Assembly (NCBI GenBank): GCA_965262055.1
Contig: CBDHEI010000002.1
Location: 1,736,001 to 1,800,000, forward strand
Direction: 5' to 3'
Source: G958296245 sp965262055
GTDB taxonomy: Bacteria > Chloroflexota > Dehalococcoidia > Lucifugimonadales > G958296245
Length of the DNA: 64,000 bases
Positions 26,729 to 35,357 of the stretch are shown piece after piece. Position 1 is the first letter of the stretch, and every line of letters begins with the position of its first letter. The notes beneath the pieces were generated by a model, which was given only the letters and a program-made list of their open reading frames with translations, ran no database searches and had not been told where the DNA came from. The position numbers were made by a program, and so were the translations under genes.

Positions 26729-26877
26729 TCCTATCTGAGGCTTGGGCCATCCGGGTATAGATTTGGAGCGCTTCCGAGGCACAAATGGACGCAAATGAGA
26801 CGCTTGTGGAACAGAATTGGGACAGGCCATCCGGCGGGGCGACGGTGGTGGCAAACGCTCGTCTGCACATGAAGGGT

Positions 26878-26906
26878 ATATTAGCACGGGCGTTCGTGAT
26901 TGTCAA
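26878..26906 (-). promoter_or_regulatory. Strong extended -10 promoter facing rpsO-pnp, with a palindromic spacer
   Basis: On the minus strand: TTGACA (26901-26906), a 17-bp spacer, TGC TAATAT (-10 at 26878-26883). The spacer holds CACGAACGCCCGTG, an imperfect version of the consensus CACGAACGTTCGTG shared with the promoter at 16718-16747. It faces rpsO about 0.4 kb away. No coding frame in the leader is credible. Confidence 0.75.
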
Positions 26907-26984
26907 ATGTTGGGTGACTTCCCCGAACGCCACCTGCCGGAGAGTAGAAGCGTCTTGTATGTCCCGCCCACCCGCCCCGAAAAG

Positions 26985-27045
26985 GATTCGTGGGGGACAC
27001 CCCCACGCCCCCGGCGAGGAACTTGGCCCCTCTGCACTCCCCGGA
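26985..27045. repeat. Diverged relative of the MITE-like core
   Basis: Contains GTGGGGGACACCCCCAC followed by CCCCCGGC, then GGCCCCTCTGCACTCCCC, matching the order of the inner modules of the MITE-like elements (GGGACACCC hairpin, CCCGGC, CCCCTCTGCACACCCC). The outer palindrome and terminal repeats are not recognisable. The rest of the 26467-27168 gap holds the rpsO leader and promoter and no gene I can support. Confidence 0.45.
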
Positions 27046-27168
27046 GGAAGGGGAAGAAATCACTTTGCCTCAGGACATTAGCCTGCGCCTCGTCAGTCCT
27101 AAGGGACGTGCTAAAGCAGGTACGCTGTTCGGCTATACTACCTGCGCCTGCGACAGGGGAGGGACCAG

Positions 27169-27726
27169 ATGGCCGACCGGTACAGCGAAGAGTGGAAGGC
27201 CGGGTTACTTGACCCGGAGCGCAAGCTCCACGGGCTCGGCGTGGCCGAGTTCCTGGAGGAGGCTGGGCTGGGCCCCGGGATGACCATGGTGGACTACGGC
27301 TGTGGTCCCGGCTTCGTCACCCTGCAGGCGGCGAAGATGGTAGGCCCTGCCGGGAAGGTGTACGGACTGGACATCCACGAGGGGATGGTGGCGCTGGCGA
27401 GGTCGAGGGCCACCGATGCGGGGCTCTCCAACGTGACGACGCTCCTGAACGATGGGCCGCAGGCGCCGCTCCCGGACGGCGTGGCCGACCTTGTCACGTG
27501 CATCCTGGTTTTCCACTACAAGGAGTCGCTGCGGGAGAGGCAGGCCGTAGCGTCTGACATCGCGAGGCTTCTCAAACGCGGTGGCCGTGCGGTGGTCATC
27601 CAATGGGCAGACCGGGTTCCCTACGAAGAGACGTTGGAGATGCTTACGGCGGCCGGCCTCGAGTGCGAAGGGCCGTATTCAGTCGTGGACAACCGGTACA
27701 GGGTGAGCGCCGTCAAACCCCGGTAG
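27169..27726 (+). CDS. Class I SAM-dependent methyltransferase
   Basis: 185 residues. Motif I VDYGCGPGFVTLQAA (about residues 41-55), the acidic end of strand 2 (VYGLDIHEGMV) and the following motifs define a Rossmann methyltransferase of the UbiE/Methyltransf_11 type. The substrate is unknown. GGGAGGG lies before the ATG at 27169. It stands alone between the long rpsO upstream region and MITE-like copy 3. Confidence 0.88.
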   Translation: MADRYSEEWKAGLLDPERKLHGLGVAEFLEEAGLGPGMTMVDYGCGPGFVTLQAAKMVGPAGKVYGLDIHEGMVALARSRATDAGLSNVTTLLNDGPQAPLPDGVADLVTCILVFHYKESLRERQAVASDIARLLKRGGRAVVIQWADRVPYEETLEMLTAAGLECEGPYSVVDNRYRVSAVKPR

Positions 27727-27760
27727 CGTAGGCCCACGACGAGTTACTCGGTAATACCCC

Positions 27761-27893
27761 TAGCAGGCTGCGGAAGAACTCTTCCAAATCTTCTTCTGGC
27801 TCTTCCCTGTTCCCAGGGAAGAGAGGAATTAAGTCTGAGGGACACCCTCAGACTCCCGGCAAAGGGGCTCCGCCCCTCTGCACACCCCGTTTA
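27761..27893. repeat. MITE-like dispersed repeat, copy 3
   Basis: The left end is TAGCAGGCTGCGGAA. The inner palindrome has changed to a CTCTTCCCTGTTCCCAGGGAAGAG-type hairpin (still paired, so compensatory changes), followed by the conserved CTGAGGGACACCCTCAG and GGGGCTCCGCCCC modules. The right terminal repeat is lost or degraded. Confidence 0.8.
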
Positions 27894-27922
27894 GTCGAGA
27901 CAGATTGCAATTCGGGGCGCTG

Positions 27923-30900
27923 CTATTCGTAGCGGAGGGCCTCGGCGGGGTAGATCCTGGAGGCTTGGCGGGCGGGGAGGTAGGTCGCCAGGAGCGAGAA
28001 GAGGTAGGTCACCCCCAGGATGACGACCATCTGCAGCCACGGGATGGAGAAGACGATCGTGTCGAGTCCCTGCTCGGCGCGGATGTCGGTCACGGCGTTG
28101 TATGAGAGGACGATGCCCAGTATGGCGCCGATTGCGAGGCCGAGGACGGCGACGAAGCTCGACTCTACCAGGAAGCTGAGCTGGATCATGCTACGGCGAT
28201 ACCCGACGGCTCTCAGCATGCCGATCTGCTGCCGTCGCTCCACGACGGCGCGGGTGCTCACCACGCCGAGGGCCGCAATGCCTACGAAGAGTCCCAGCGC
28301 CATGAAGCCGGTGAAGAGCCGGAAGAAGCCGCGCAGCGCGGATAGCTGTTCGTCGAGGACTTCCTCCAGGACCTCGGTCTGCATCCCGTTCGCGAGGAAG
28401 GCGCGCTCCAGCTCCTGGGCTATCTGCTTCGATTCGTCGAGGTCGGCGACCCGGAACTGGTAGGTGGTGATGGGTATCGGGAAGGGGGCCGCCTGCTCGA
28501 CTGCCTCCTTCGAGCCGATCATGAAGGAGCCGAAGTTGGTGTTGTGGACACGGTCGATTACGCCGACCACCTTCAGATTCACGACCGTGCGGGTGCTGGG
28601 CTCGCGCACCTCGATCTCGAAGGGGGACATCGACTCGTCGTCGTAGCTCACCTGGTGAAAGACCCGGTCGATCTGCTGGCCCTGCTCGCCCTGCGTGTCG
28701 TCGAGGAGTGAGCCGGGAATGACCACGAGGCTGGGGTCGCTTCGCATGGCCTCGAATACGTCGGCCGGCGCCGGGCCAAAGCCGTCTGCGATCAGCTTGA
28801 GGTCGAACGCACTGTGTTGCAGGTAGCCGTCGTCCGCGGCGCGCAGCCCCACGTTGCTCCACTCCTGGTCATCGGCCTCGACTTCGCGGACCTGTACGCC
28901 AAAGCCGGTGTACCCCCCGATGGCCTCCAACTGGGATAGCTCGACCGTCTCGATTGCTTCGATCCCGGAGCGGATGTCGTCGATGGGGGTGGTCGGGTTA
29001 ACGCTACCGCGTATGTCCCAGCCTCCGGTGGAGACGCGGGTCTCGACGAACTGGGTGCCGAAGGTCTCGGTGAGGATGGACATTATCGTGAGCGTGAAGA
29101 CAACCAGCGCGAACATCGCCAGCGTCATGCCGGTGCGGAACTTGGAGCTGAGCGGGTAGGCCACGGCGGTGACCAAGACCGGCCGGAGCTGCCGGAACCG
29201 GCCCGTGGCCAGTTGTAGCGCGCCCAGAATGAGGTCGGCGTTGTACATGACGGTCCATACGGCCGCTCCCACCATGGCGATGCCAGAGACGAACATCACG
29301 TCGAAGTCGCCTTCGAGCTCGCCCGTGATGGTCTCGAAGAGGCTGCCAGGAAGCGCCCAGAAGACGAGCACAGCGACTCCGGTTGCTGTGAAAACTATGC
29401 GGTCGAGGACGTCCGGCCTGATGTCTCCACGCGCCAGGAGCGTGCGGGCCAGCAGGCCTATGCCGACCAGGACGAGCGATACGCCGCCTCCGAACAACGA
29501 CGACCTGCCCAAGGCATCGACGTCAAGGGCGGCCGCGCCGAGCGCCGCGCCGATGACGATGAGGAGCCAGCCCCGGAGGAGATAGGGCCATACGAGCCTG
29601 AAGAGCTGGACCAGGATGTCAAGGAGCCACACGATGAGGGTCAGCCAGACCAAGGTGAATACGAGGTGGAGCACGGCGGGGACCATATCCAGCTTGATCA
29701 CGTACCTGAGCGAGCGCCAGAGGAAGATCGCCGGGCGGAAGATGCCCTTCAGGAGGCCGACCAGGCGGCTGGAGAGGCTCGGAGGCTCCGGAGGCGCCAG
29801 GCTCTCGGGAAGGTTGCGGACGGCCGAAACGATGTCCAGGTGGCTCACACGGTAGGCCGAGATGCCGACCGTCGCGAACGTGATGATCATCCCCAGGCAG
29901 TAGGAGACGACTATGGTGGGCAGGGTGAAGTTGAGCTGAAGGGTGAAGTCGTCGTCCAGCGCGGAGAAGACGCTGTTGAGGACTCCCACCATCATTGCGC
30001 TGACGGCGAGTCCGAGCACGACGCCTATCGCCGCGGACACGAGGGCGTAGGCGGTGCCCTCGAAGACGAACATCTGGACGAGGTGCCGCCGCTTGGCACC
30101 AACGGCCCTGGCCATGCCCATCTCGGACTTTCTCGCCCCGGCGAGCAGCACGAATATGAGGAAGATGAGCATGATGCCGCTGGCGATCGAGAAGGTGCTG
30201 AAGATGAGGAAGAAGCTGCTGACGCCGGTGCCGGCCTGGTCCGCCCCTCTGAGGATGTCGAACTTGATGTCCAGGACGAGGAACTCGGCGAGCTCGCTGA
30301 ATAGGGTCACAGCCTCGCGCTGGACCTCCCGCATATCGTCTTCGCCCAGTATGTCGAAGACCACGCTTCTTATGTCGTCGTCCGCCAAGGCGGCGACCAG
30401 CGTCTCGGTGAGGCTGGCGGCCCGGAGGTCCGCCAGGAGGGCTTCGAGGTCCGCCTTGAGGTCCGGGTCGGAGGTGTCGTCCCGCTCCTCTTCCAGTGCG
30501 TCCAGGAAGGCGGGCTGTCCGAGGGTTTCCTTCAGTTTGGTGGCGGTCTCGCGGTCAGTGAACCTGATGCGGAGGTCCCTGGTTACCTCTTCGCTCAGCT
30601 CGTTGCCGGAAAGCTGGTCTCCCCGGTTCGAGACCGCGATGGAGTTGATGCTCTCCGGCCTGCCGAAGATGTCCTGGGCGCCGGACAGCGGGAGCAGTAT
30701 GGTGGGCCCGATCCCGGCGAAGCTGCCGTTTTCAGCGACTCCCTTCACCGTGAGGTCGACCGGCTGGTCGTCGACGAATATGCGGAGCCGCCCGCCCGCC
30801 TGCAGCTCCAGCTCCCTCGCCGCCCTCTCGTTGACGTATGCCTCACCGGGGGCCAGGCTTTCCAGGGAGACGGTCCCGCCAGACATCGTCTGCATGCTGC

Positions 30901-31402
30901 CAAAGCCCGAAAGATGGGCGGGATCGATGCCGACGAGATTAGTCCGCCCCTCGCTCAGGTCCTCGTCCGGGTTGAGCGCGGGGACGTTCTCAGAAAGCTG
31001 TGGCATCAGGCCGTCGATGCGGTCGTCACCGGCCAGATCGGCGCTTAGCTGCTCGAACCTGTCCATTGGGATGAAGGACTGGCCGAACTCGTCGCCCTCC
31101 CCGGTGCGCGCGGGGATGATGACCTCGTCGATGTTCCGCAGACCGTTGATGGCGATGTCCCGGATGGAGTAGGTGAGCGTGTCGGCAGTCCCGAAGGCCG
31201 CGGATATGATGATGGTGCTGAGCATGATGCCGATGATGATGAGCGCGGTCATGCCCGGCCTGCGAGAGATGGGGCGGATGCCCAGCTTGAGCATCACGGT
31301 GTTGCGGAGCGCCATCGCCACGACGACGAGCAGCGTCGCGATGAAGATCCCGAACAGGACGTACATCAGAACCGGCATAGGAATGCCGAAGAGCTCTTCC
31401 AT
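27923..31402 (-). CDS. ABC transporter permease, MacB/FtsX type, large
   Basis: About 1159 residues. The layout is an N-terminal TM helix, a long extracytoplasmic domain, an FtsX block of TM helices, a middle membrane region, a second extracytoplasmic domain, and a final FtsX block near the C-terminus (MALGLFVGIAALGVVSTRAVVERRQQIGMLRAVGYRRSM is split by the first of these helices). This fits a duplicated FtsX permease of mechanotransmission ABC exporters. The ATG at 31402 has AGAGG upstream. The matching ATPase gene lies immediately upstream on the same strand. The substrate is unknown; lipoprotein or peptide export is typical. Confidence 0.9.
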   Translation of the reverse strand: MEELFGIPMPVLMYVLFGIFIATLLVVVAMALRNTVMLKLGIRPISRRPGMTALIIIGIMLSTIIISAAFGTADTLTYSIRDIAINGLRNIDEVIIPARTGEGDEFGQSFIPMDRFEQLSADLAGDDRIDGLMPQLSENVPALNPDEDLSEGRTNLVGIDPAHLSGFGSMQTMSGGTVSLESLAPGEAYVNERAARELELQAGGRLRIFVDDQPVDLTVKGVAENGSFAGIGPTILLPLSGAQDIFGRPESINSIAVSNRGDQLSGNELSEEVTRDLRIRFTDRETATKLKETLGQPAFLDALEEERDDTSDPDLKADLEALLADLRAASLTETLVAALADDDIRSVVFDILGEDDMREVQREAVTLFSELAEFLVLDIKFDILRGADQAGTGVSSFFLIFSTFSIASGIMLIFLIFVLLAGARKSEMGMARAVGAKRRHLVQMFVFEGTAYALVSAAIGVVLGLAVSAMMVGVLNSVFSALDDDFTLQLNFTLPTIVVSYCLGMIITFATVGISAYRVSHLDIVSAVRNLPESLAPPEPPSLSSRLVGLLKGIFRPAIFLWRSLRYVIKLDMVPAVLHLVFTLVWLTLIVWLLDILVQLFRLVWPYLLRGWLLIVIGAALGAAALDVDALGRSSLFGGGVSLVLVGIGLLARTLLARGDIRPDVLDRIVFTATGVAVLVFWALPGSLFETITGELEGDFDVMFVSGIAMVGAAVWTVMYNADLILGALQLATGRFRQLRPVLVTAVAYPLSSKFRTGMTLAMFALVVFTLTIMSILTETFGTQFVETRVSTGGWDIRGSVNPTTPIDDIRSGIEAIETVELSQLEAIGGYTGFGVQVREVEADDQEWSNVGLRAADDGYLQHSAFDLKLIADGFGPAPADVFEAMRSDPSLVVIPGSLLDDTQGEQGQQIDRVFHQVSYDDESMSPFEIEVREPSTRTVVNLKVVGVIDRVHNTNFGSFMIGSKEAVEQAAPFPIPITTYQFRVADLDESKQIAQELERAFLANGMQTEVLEEVLDEQLSALRGFFRLFTGFMALGLFVGIAALGVVSTRAVVERRQQIGMLRAVGYRRSMIQLSFLVESSFVAVLGLAIGAILGIVLSYNAVTDIRAEQGLDTIVFSIPWLQMVVILGVTYLFSLLATYLPARQASRIYPAEALRYE

Positions 31403-31515
31403 CAATTACCTCTGGGGAATCTGAACTGTGATCTATTTGATTTAGGGATTGCCATGATTGGAACGGCAGTCAGACACGGCCTTGCTGGTGGATACTGGGG
31501 TAGGGCCGCGGCGGT

Positions 31516-32250
31516 TCAAGGTGTGGATGGGGCGGGCCCGTTGGGCTCGCCGCCGAGGCCGTCGTCGATTACGAGGCCGTCCCTCATGCGGACGATGCGG
31601 TTGGCGATCTCGCCGACCTCCCGCGAGTGGGTGACGATGATGAAGGTCTCGCCCGCGTCCTTGTTCAGCCTGATCATGAGGTCCATGATCTCTTGGGCGG
31701 TCTCGCTGTCGAGGTCTCCAGTGGGCTCGTCCGCCCAGACGATCGCCGGGCGGTTGACGAGAGCTCTCGCGATGGTGACGCGCTGGCGCTGACCCCCGGA
31801 GAGCTCGGCGGGAAGGTGGTCTGCTCTGTCCGCCAGGCCCATCTGGTCCAGCAGCTCCAGCGAGCGTTGCCTCGCCTCCCTGGAGCTAATTCCCGAGACG
31901 AGCAGGGGCATCTCCACGTTCTCCACCGCAGTGAGCACGGGCAGGAGGTTGTAGAGCTGGAAGACGAAGCCCATGCGCCGCGCGCGGTAGTCGCTGCGCT
32001 CGTCGTCGGGCAGGTCGTGGATGAGCTGGCCATCGACCATGACCGACCCGGAGTCTATCTCGTCGAGGCCTGAGAGGCAGTTCAGCGTGGTGGTCTTGCC
32101 GCAGCCGCTGGGGCCCATGATGGCGACCATCTCGCCGCGCTTGACGCGGAGGTCGATGCCCTGCAGCGCGGGCACGGTCACCTTGCCGGTGCTGTATGTC
32201 TTGTGTACGGCGGTTGCATGGACGATGTAGTCGTTCTGGTCTGTGGTCAT
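31516..32250 (-). CDS. ABC transporter ATP-binding protein, LolD/MacB type
   Basis: 244 residues. It has Walker A GPSGCGKTTTLNCLSGLD, the Q-loop region FVFQLYNLLPVLTAVENV typical of LolD/MacB ATPases, the signature LSGGQRQRVTIARAL, Walker B AIVWADEPTGDLDS and the H-loop IIVTHS. It powers the permease encoded 113 bp downstream. No clear Shine-Dalgarno precedes the ATG at 32250. Confidence 0.95.
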   Translation of the reverse strand: MTTDQNDYIVHATAVHKTYSTGKVTVPALQGIDLRVKRGEMVAIMGPSGCGKTTTLNCLSGLDEIDSGSVMVDGQLIHDLPDDERSDYRARRMGFVFQLYNLLPVLTAVENVEMPLLVSGISSREARQRSLELLDQMGLADRADHLPAELSGGQRQRVTIARALVNRPAIVWADEPTGDLDSETAQEIMDLMIRLNKDAGETFIIVTHSREVGEIANRIVRMRDGLVIDDGLGGEPNGPAPSTP

Positions 32251-32404
32251 TGGCTGTGTCTATCCGTTCTTGTTGATTGCTGCCGGGGCTGCCCGCGTCT
32301 CAGCGAAGGGCACATTTGGTTACCGGGGCCGTTTGCTTACTGAGGGGCACGGGGCGAAGGGAACTGTTGCGATTCACTTAGCCGTGGAGGGAGCTATCCC
32401 GGCC

Positions 32405-32860
32405 TCATCCAGCCCGTTCTGCCGGATTGTCCCGCTCGGCGAGATACGAACTCGGCAGACGGTGCTGACGAGGCTGCCGGGTCGGGAAGTTCGGCTCGGC
32501 CTCCTTCAGAGCGTCAAGCAGCTTGCGGGCGTGGCTGATGCCGCTCTGCACGGACTCGCCGTCAAGTTCGTTCTCGTAGAAGTTCTGGTGCAGGGTGCGA
32601 ACTGCCAGGAACCGGGTCCGCTGCTGGTCAACGTTTTTGGTAGCGCCCACCAAGCCGGCGCCGATCCGCATCACGTCGGCGTGCGAATCGTTGTGCCAGC
32701 CCCGATCCTTAGCGATGGCCTTGATAAAATGGGCGACTGTGCCCCACGCCTTTTCAGAGGCTTGAAGCAGGTCTCCCTTGTCGAGCTCGCGCTGAGCGTG
32801 GACCAGGAAGGTCTCGCTGACCGCCCTGTGGTTCCGTACCATTTCCTGTACGGTGGTCAC
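32405..32860 (-). CDS. PaREP1/HEPN-like helical protein
   Basis: 151 residues, mainly helical. The stretch ELDKGDLLQASEKAWGTVAH is characteristic of PaREP1-type HEPN-like proteins, followed by KAIAKDRGW and a variable C-terminus. HEPN folds include RNases and nucleotidyltransferase partners, but I do not see the classic RxxxxH ribonuclease motif. The GTG at 32860 has AGGAGG seven bases upstream. No MNT-type nucleotidyltransferase partner lies beside it. Confidence 0.7.
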   Translation of the reverse strand: MTTVQEMVRNHRAVSETFLVHAQRELDKGDLLQASEKAWGTVAHFIKAIAKDRGWHNDSHADVMRIGAGLVGATKNVDQQRTRFLAVRTLHQNFYENELDGESVQSGISHARKLLDALKEAEPNFPTRQPRQHRLPSSYLAERDNPAERAG

Positions 32861-33000
32861 GGGCAGGCCTCCTAGTTCAGATTCGACACAGTATTACCCC
32901 GCGGGCCTAGCGTAGTATCTCCAAGAACAGCGCTAAGAACAGCGCTGTGGGGATTCATTGGCATCGCACTTATCCTACCAGAAGCGGCGTCTCCGGGCGC

Positions 33001-34380
33001 TCACGCCGTGGGTGCGCGGACCGGCTTGCCGGGCGTCACGTCCTGGAGCAGGCCGTCGCGGACTACGGGCGTGCCGTTGACGAGCACATGGGGGATGCCT
33101 GCCGGGGGCGTCGTCGGCTCCGGGTAGGTGGCCCTGTCTATGACGCTGTCCGGGTCGAAGATGACGAAGTCGGCGTCGGCGCCGACGCTGATCCGGCCCT
33201 TCCTCTTCATGGCGGGCACACGCCGCTCCAGGCGCTGCGCCGGCATGAGCGACGATTTTCGTAAGACGTCCATGATGGACATGGAGCCTTGGTCGCGGGC
33301 GTAGCTGCCCAGCATCCGGGAGTAGGTGCCGGCGGTGCGCGGGTGGCCCTTCCCGTCGCGGACAAAAGCGTCGGTGGCGATCATGGTGAGCGGGCTAGTG
33401 ACGCAGGTCCGCATGACGTCCTCTGGGAGGATGTGCATGATCACCCAGCCGCCGGTCTTGCGGTACTCCGCGAACGATTCGGCCGTCAGGCGCTCGCCGG
33501 TCTGCGGCCATTCCAGGTCGCCGTAGTCGATCTCCATGAGCTCCTGCCAGCCCTCGTTGAAGGTCGCGGCCTGGATGCTGGTCATGCCCGCCGTGTAGGG
33601 GTAGCACTCGGTGGTGACGTCGAGGCCCCGTTGCTGCGCCTCGCCGATCATCTGGAGCAGCCGGGGCGCGGCGCGCATGCCGGTGCTCGCCACGTGTACG
33701 ACGTGCAGGGGCGCGCCGGTTATCGCGGCGGCGGCTATGACCTCCTGCAGCGACTCGACCGCGCCTCCGGGCTCGTTGCGGCCGGCGCCGCGCATGTGCA
33801 CGTGGCACGAGGCACCGTATTCAGCCGCTGCGCGGAAGACCTCCAGCACCTCCCACCTGGAGGCGCTCGGGGTGTACTGCATTCCGAGACCCACGGCGGG
33901 AGCGCCGGCCCGGAGCCCCGCCTCCACGCGGCGCCTGATCTCGGCCACGTCCTCGTCGGTGGACGCGCGGTACGCGCCGGCGTCCACGGGCAGGAAGTCG
34001 CCGCTGTCGCCGTGGTGGGCCATGCGGATGGGGATGTGGCCCACGCTGGCGCCGAAGTTGATGAGGCTGGCGCCCTCATGCTCGGCGTACCAGGACTCGA
34101 TGTCGGCGGCGCCCACCTCAAGCTCGAGGCCGGTAGTCACGCCGTCGCGAACCTGGATGGCGTCCTGCTCGGGGCGCAGGCCGTGGCAGTGCAGGTCGAC
34201 GAAGCCGGGCGCGACGACCAGCCCGGACGCGTCTACAGAGTCGCGGCCATGCAGCGGGCCTTCCGCAATCTCTTCGACCGCACCGCCGCTGATGCCTATG
34301 TTCCTGACTGCGTCGAGCCCGGACTCGGGGTCCATGACGCGTCCGCCGGAGACTACGATGTCGTAGGTTTGGTTGTCCAT
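33001..34380 (-). CDS. Amidohydrolase, D-aminoacylase (N-acyl-D-amino-acid deacylase) type
   Basis: 459 residues. It has an N-terminal composite beta domain, the metal motif GFVDLHCHG, a central barrel with the HVHMRG and HVVHVAS histidines, a later TECYPYTAG stretch and IATDAFVRDGKGHPR with the catalytic Asp, and a C-terminal return to the beta domain (ISVGADADFVIFDPD). The order matches D-aminoacylases/D-glutamate deacylases. The ATG at 34380 follows AGAGGG. The next gene, plsY, is read in the same direction but seems functionally unrelated. Confidence 0.85.
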   Translation of the reverse strand: MDNQTYDIVVSGGRVMDPESGLDAVRNIGISGGAVEEIAEGPLHGRDSVDASGLVVAPGFVDLHCHGLRPEQDAIQVRDGVTTGLELEVGAADIESWYAEHEGASLINFGASVGHIPIRMAHHGDSGDFLPVDAGAYRASTDEDVAEIRRRVEAGLRAGAPAVGLGMQYTPSASRWEVLEVFRAAAEYGASCHVHMRGAGRNEPGGAVESLQEVIAAAAITGAPLHVVHVASTGMRAAPRLLQMIGEAQQRGLDVTTECYPYTAGMTSIQAATFNEGWQELMEIDYGDLEWPQTGERLTAESFAEYRKTGGWVIMHILPEDVMRTCVTSPLTMIATDAFVRDGKGHPRTAGTYSRMLGSYARDQGSMSIMDVLRKSSLMPAQRLERRVPAMKRKGRISVGADADFVIFDPDSVIDRATYPEPTTPPAGIPHVLVNGTPVVRDGLLQDVTPGKPVRAPTA

Positions 34381-34417
34381 GTGGGTCCCTCTGGGCCGGT
34401 TGATACGGCTAGGGAGT

Positions 34418-35032
34418 TTAGCCGTGACCGCTGTTGCGGTCAACGTCCTGGCCGCTCCGCAGGCCGATGCCGCGCCACCGGTACTGCACCTTGCTCTTGC
34501 CCATCACGGCGGCAGCGGATCCGACTACGATCGCGACGCTGTAGAGGTCCTGGTGCACCAGCCAGCCGACCGGGAGGGCCAGCGCGAAGAAGACGGCGCC
34601 GGTGTAGCCCGCGTTTTTCCGGAAACGCAGGAGGGCGAGGGCTGGCACTGTGGCGATCAGCGAACCGGCGGGGAGCAGGCCGAATGCGATGCCCATCGCC
34701 ACGACCATGCCGGTGCCTCCCCGGAAGCCCCAGAAGACGGGCAGGAAGTGGCCCATGAGCACGCCGGCGGCGCCCGCGAGGCCGGCCCAGGCCGGGAGGC
34801 CGAGCAGGAAGACGGGCAGGGTCGCGGCGACGCCCTTGGCCAAGTCGAGCGCGAATACGAGGACGGCGTACCTCAGCCCCATCTCGCGGAATACGTTGGC
34901 CGCGCCGGGGTTGCCGGTGCCAATCTCGCGTATGGGGGTGCGCGTCAGGCGGGCTACGATGTCCCCGAACGACACCGAGCCCAGCAGGTACGCCCCGCAC
35001 GCCCAGAGCACGTATACCCACGGCGATGTCAT
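34418..35032 (-). CDS. plsY: Acyl-phosphate:glycerol-3-phosphate acyltransferase
   Basis: About 204 residues with multiple TM helices. The three PlsY motifs are visible: GSVSFGDIVAR (motif 1), GTGNPGAANVFR (motif 2) and GHFLPVFWGFRGGTGM (motif 3). It makes lysophosphatidic acid from acyl-phosphate at the membrane, the first step of phospholipid synthesis. I use the ATG at 35032; in-frame TTG codons at 35041 and 35038 lie closer to the GGAGG and are possible. MITE-like copy 4 starts about 20 bp upstream. Confidence 0.92.
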   Translation of the reverse strand: MTSPWVYVLWACGAYLLGSVSFGDIVARLTRTPIREIGTGNPGAANVFREMGLRYAVLVFALDLAKGVAATLPVFLLGLPAWAGLAGAAGVLMGHFLPVFWGFRGGTGMVVAMGIAFGLLPAGSLIATVPALALLRFRKNAGYTGAVFFALALPVGWLVHQDLYSVAIVVGSAAAVMGKSKVQYRWRGIGLRSGQDVDRNSGHG

Positions 35033-35053
35033 GGTTTCCAACAACACCTCCAC

Positions 35054-35224
35054 CAGCAGGGCTGTGGAAGAACTACTGCTGACACTCTTTCAGGCCTTCC
35101 TGTCCAGGAAGGGGGAGAGAATTGTATCTGAGGGACACCCCTTCGAATGACTCAGGGCAGGCTCTCAGACTCCCGGCAAAGGGGCTCTGCCCCTCTGCAC
35201 ACCCCGTTTCTAGTAGCCCGCTAG
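35054..35224. repeat. MITE-like dispersed repeat, copy 4, interrupted by another repeat
   Basis: The left end is AGCAGGGCTGTGGAAG and the right end is TAGTAGCCCGCTAG, with an inner CCTTCCTGTCCAGGAAGG hairpin. The second hairpin (CTGAGGGACACCC...TCAGACTCCCGG) is split by about 24 bp (about 35140-35163) resembling the CCTTCGACAAGCTCAGGGCA repeat at 16563. The rest of the 35033-35357 gap holds only the promoter of the next gene. Confidence 0.8.
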
Positions 35225-35295
35225 CGCCGGATTGTACCCGATTCCACCCGCTGGCCGGTGCGAGGCAGGGTCCGGGACGCCCCCTGTTCGGCGCA

Positions 35296-35325
35296 TTGAC
35301 GGCGCCGCTGTGCGGCTGCTATCTT
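35296..35325 (+). promoter_or_regulatory. Extended -10 promoter for the rhamnose mutarotase gene
   Basis: TTGACG (35296-35301), an 18-bp spacer and TGC TATCTT (-10 at 35320-35325), about 33 bp before the proposed start codon. The TGC extension matches the two strong promoters at 16.7 and 26.9 kb. Confidence 0.6.
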
Positions 35326-35357
35326 TGCCGCACTCTTCGCGCCCTTAGGAGGAAGCC

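Noticed and set aside
32251..32404. Gene on the plus strand at 32.3-32.9 kb
   Set aside because: It is mainly antisense to the PaREP1-like gene, which has a good ribosome site and recognisable core.
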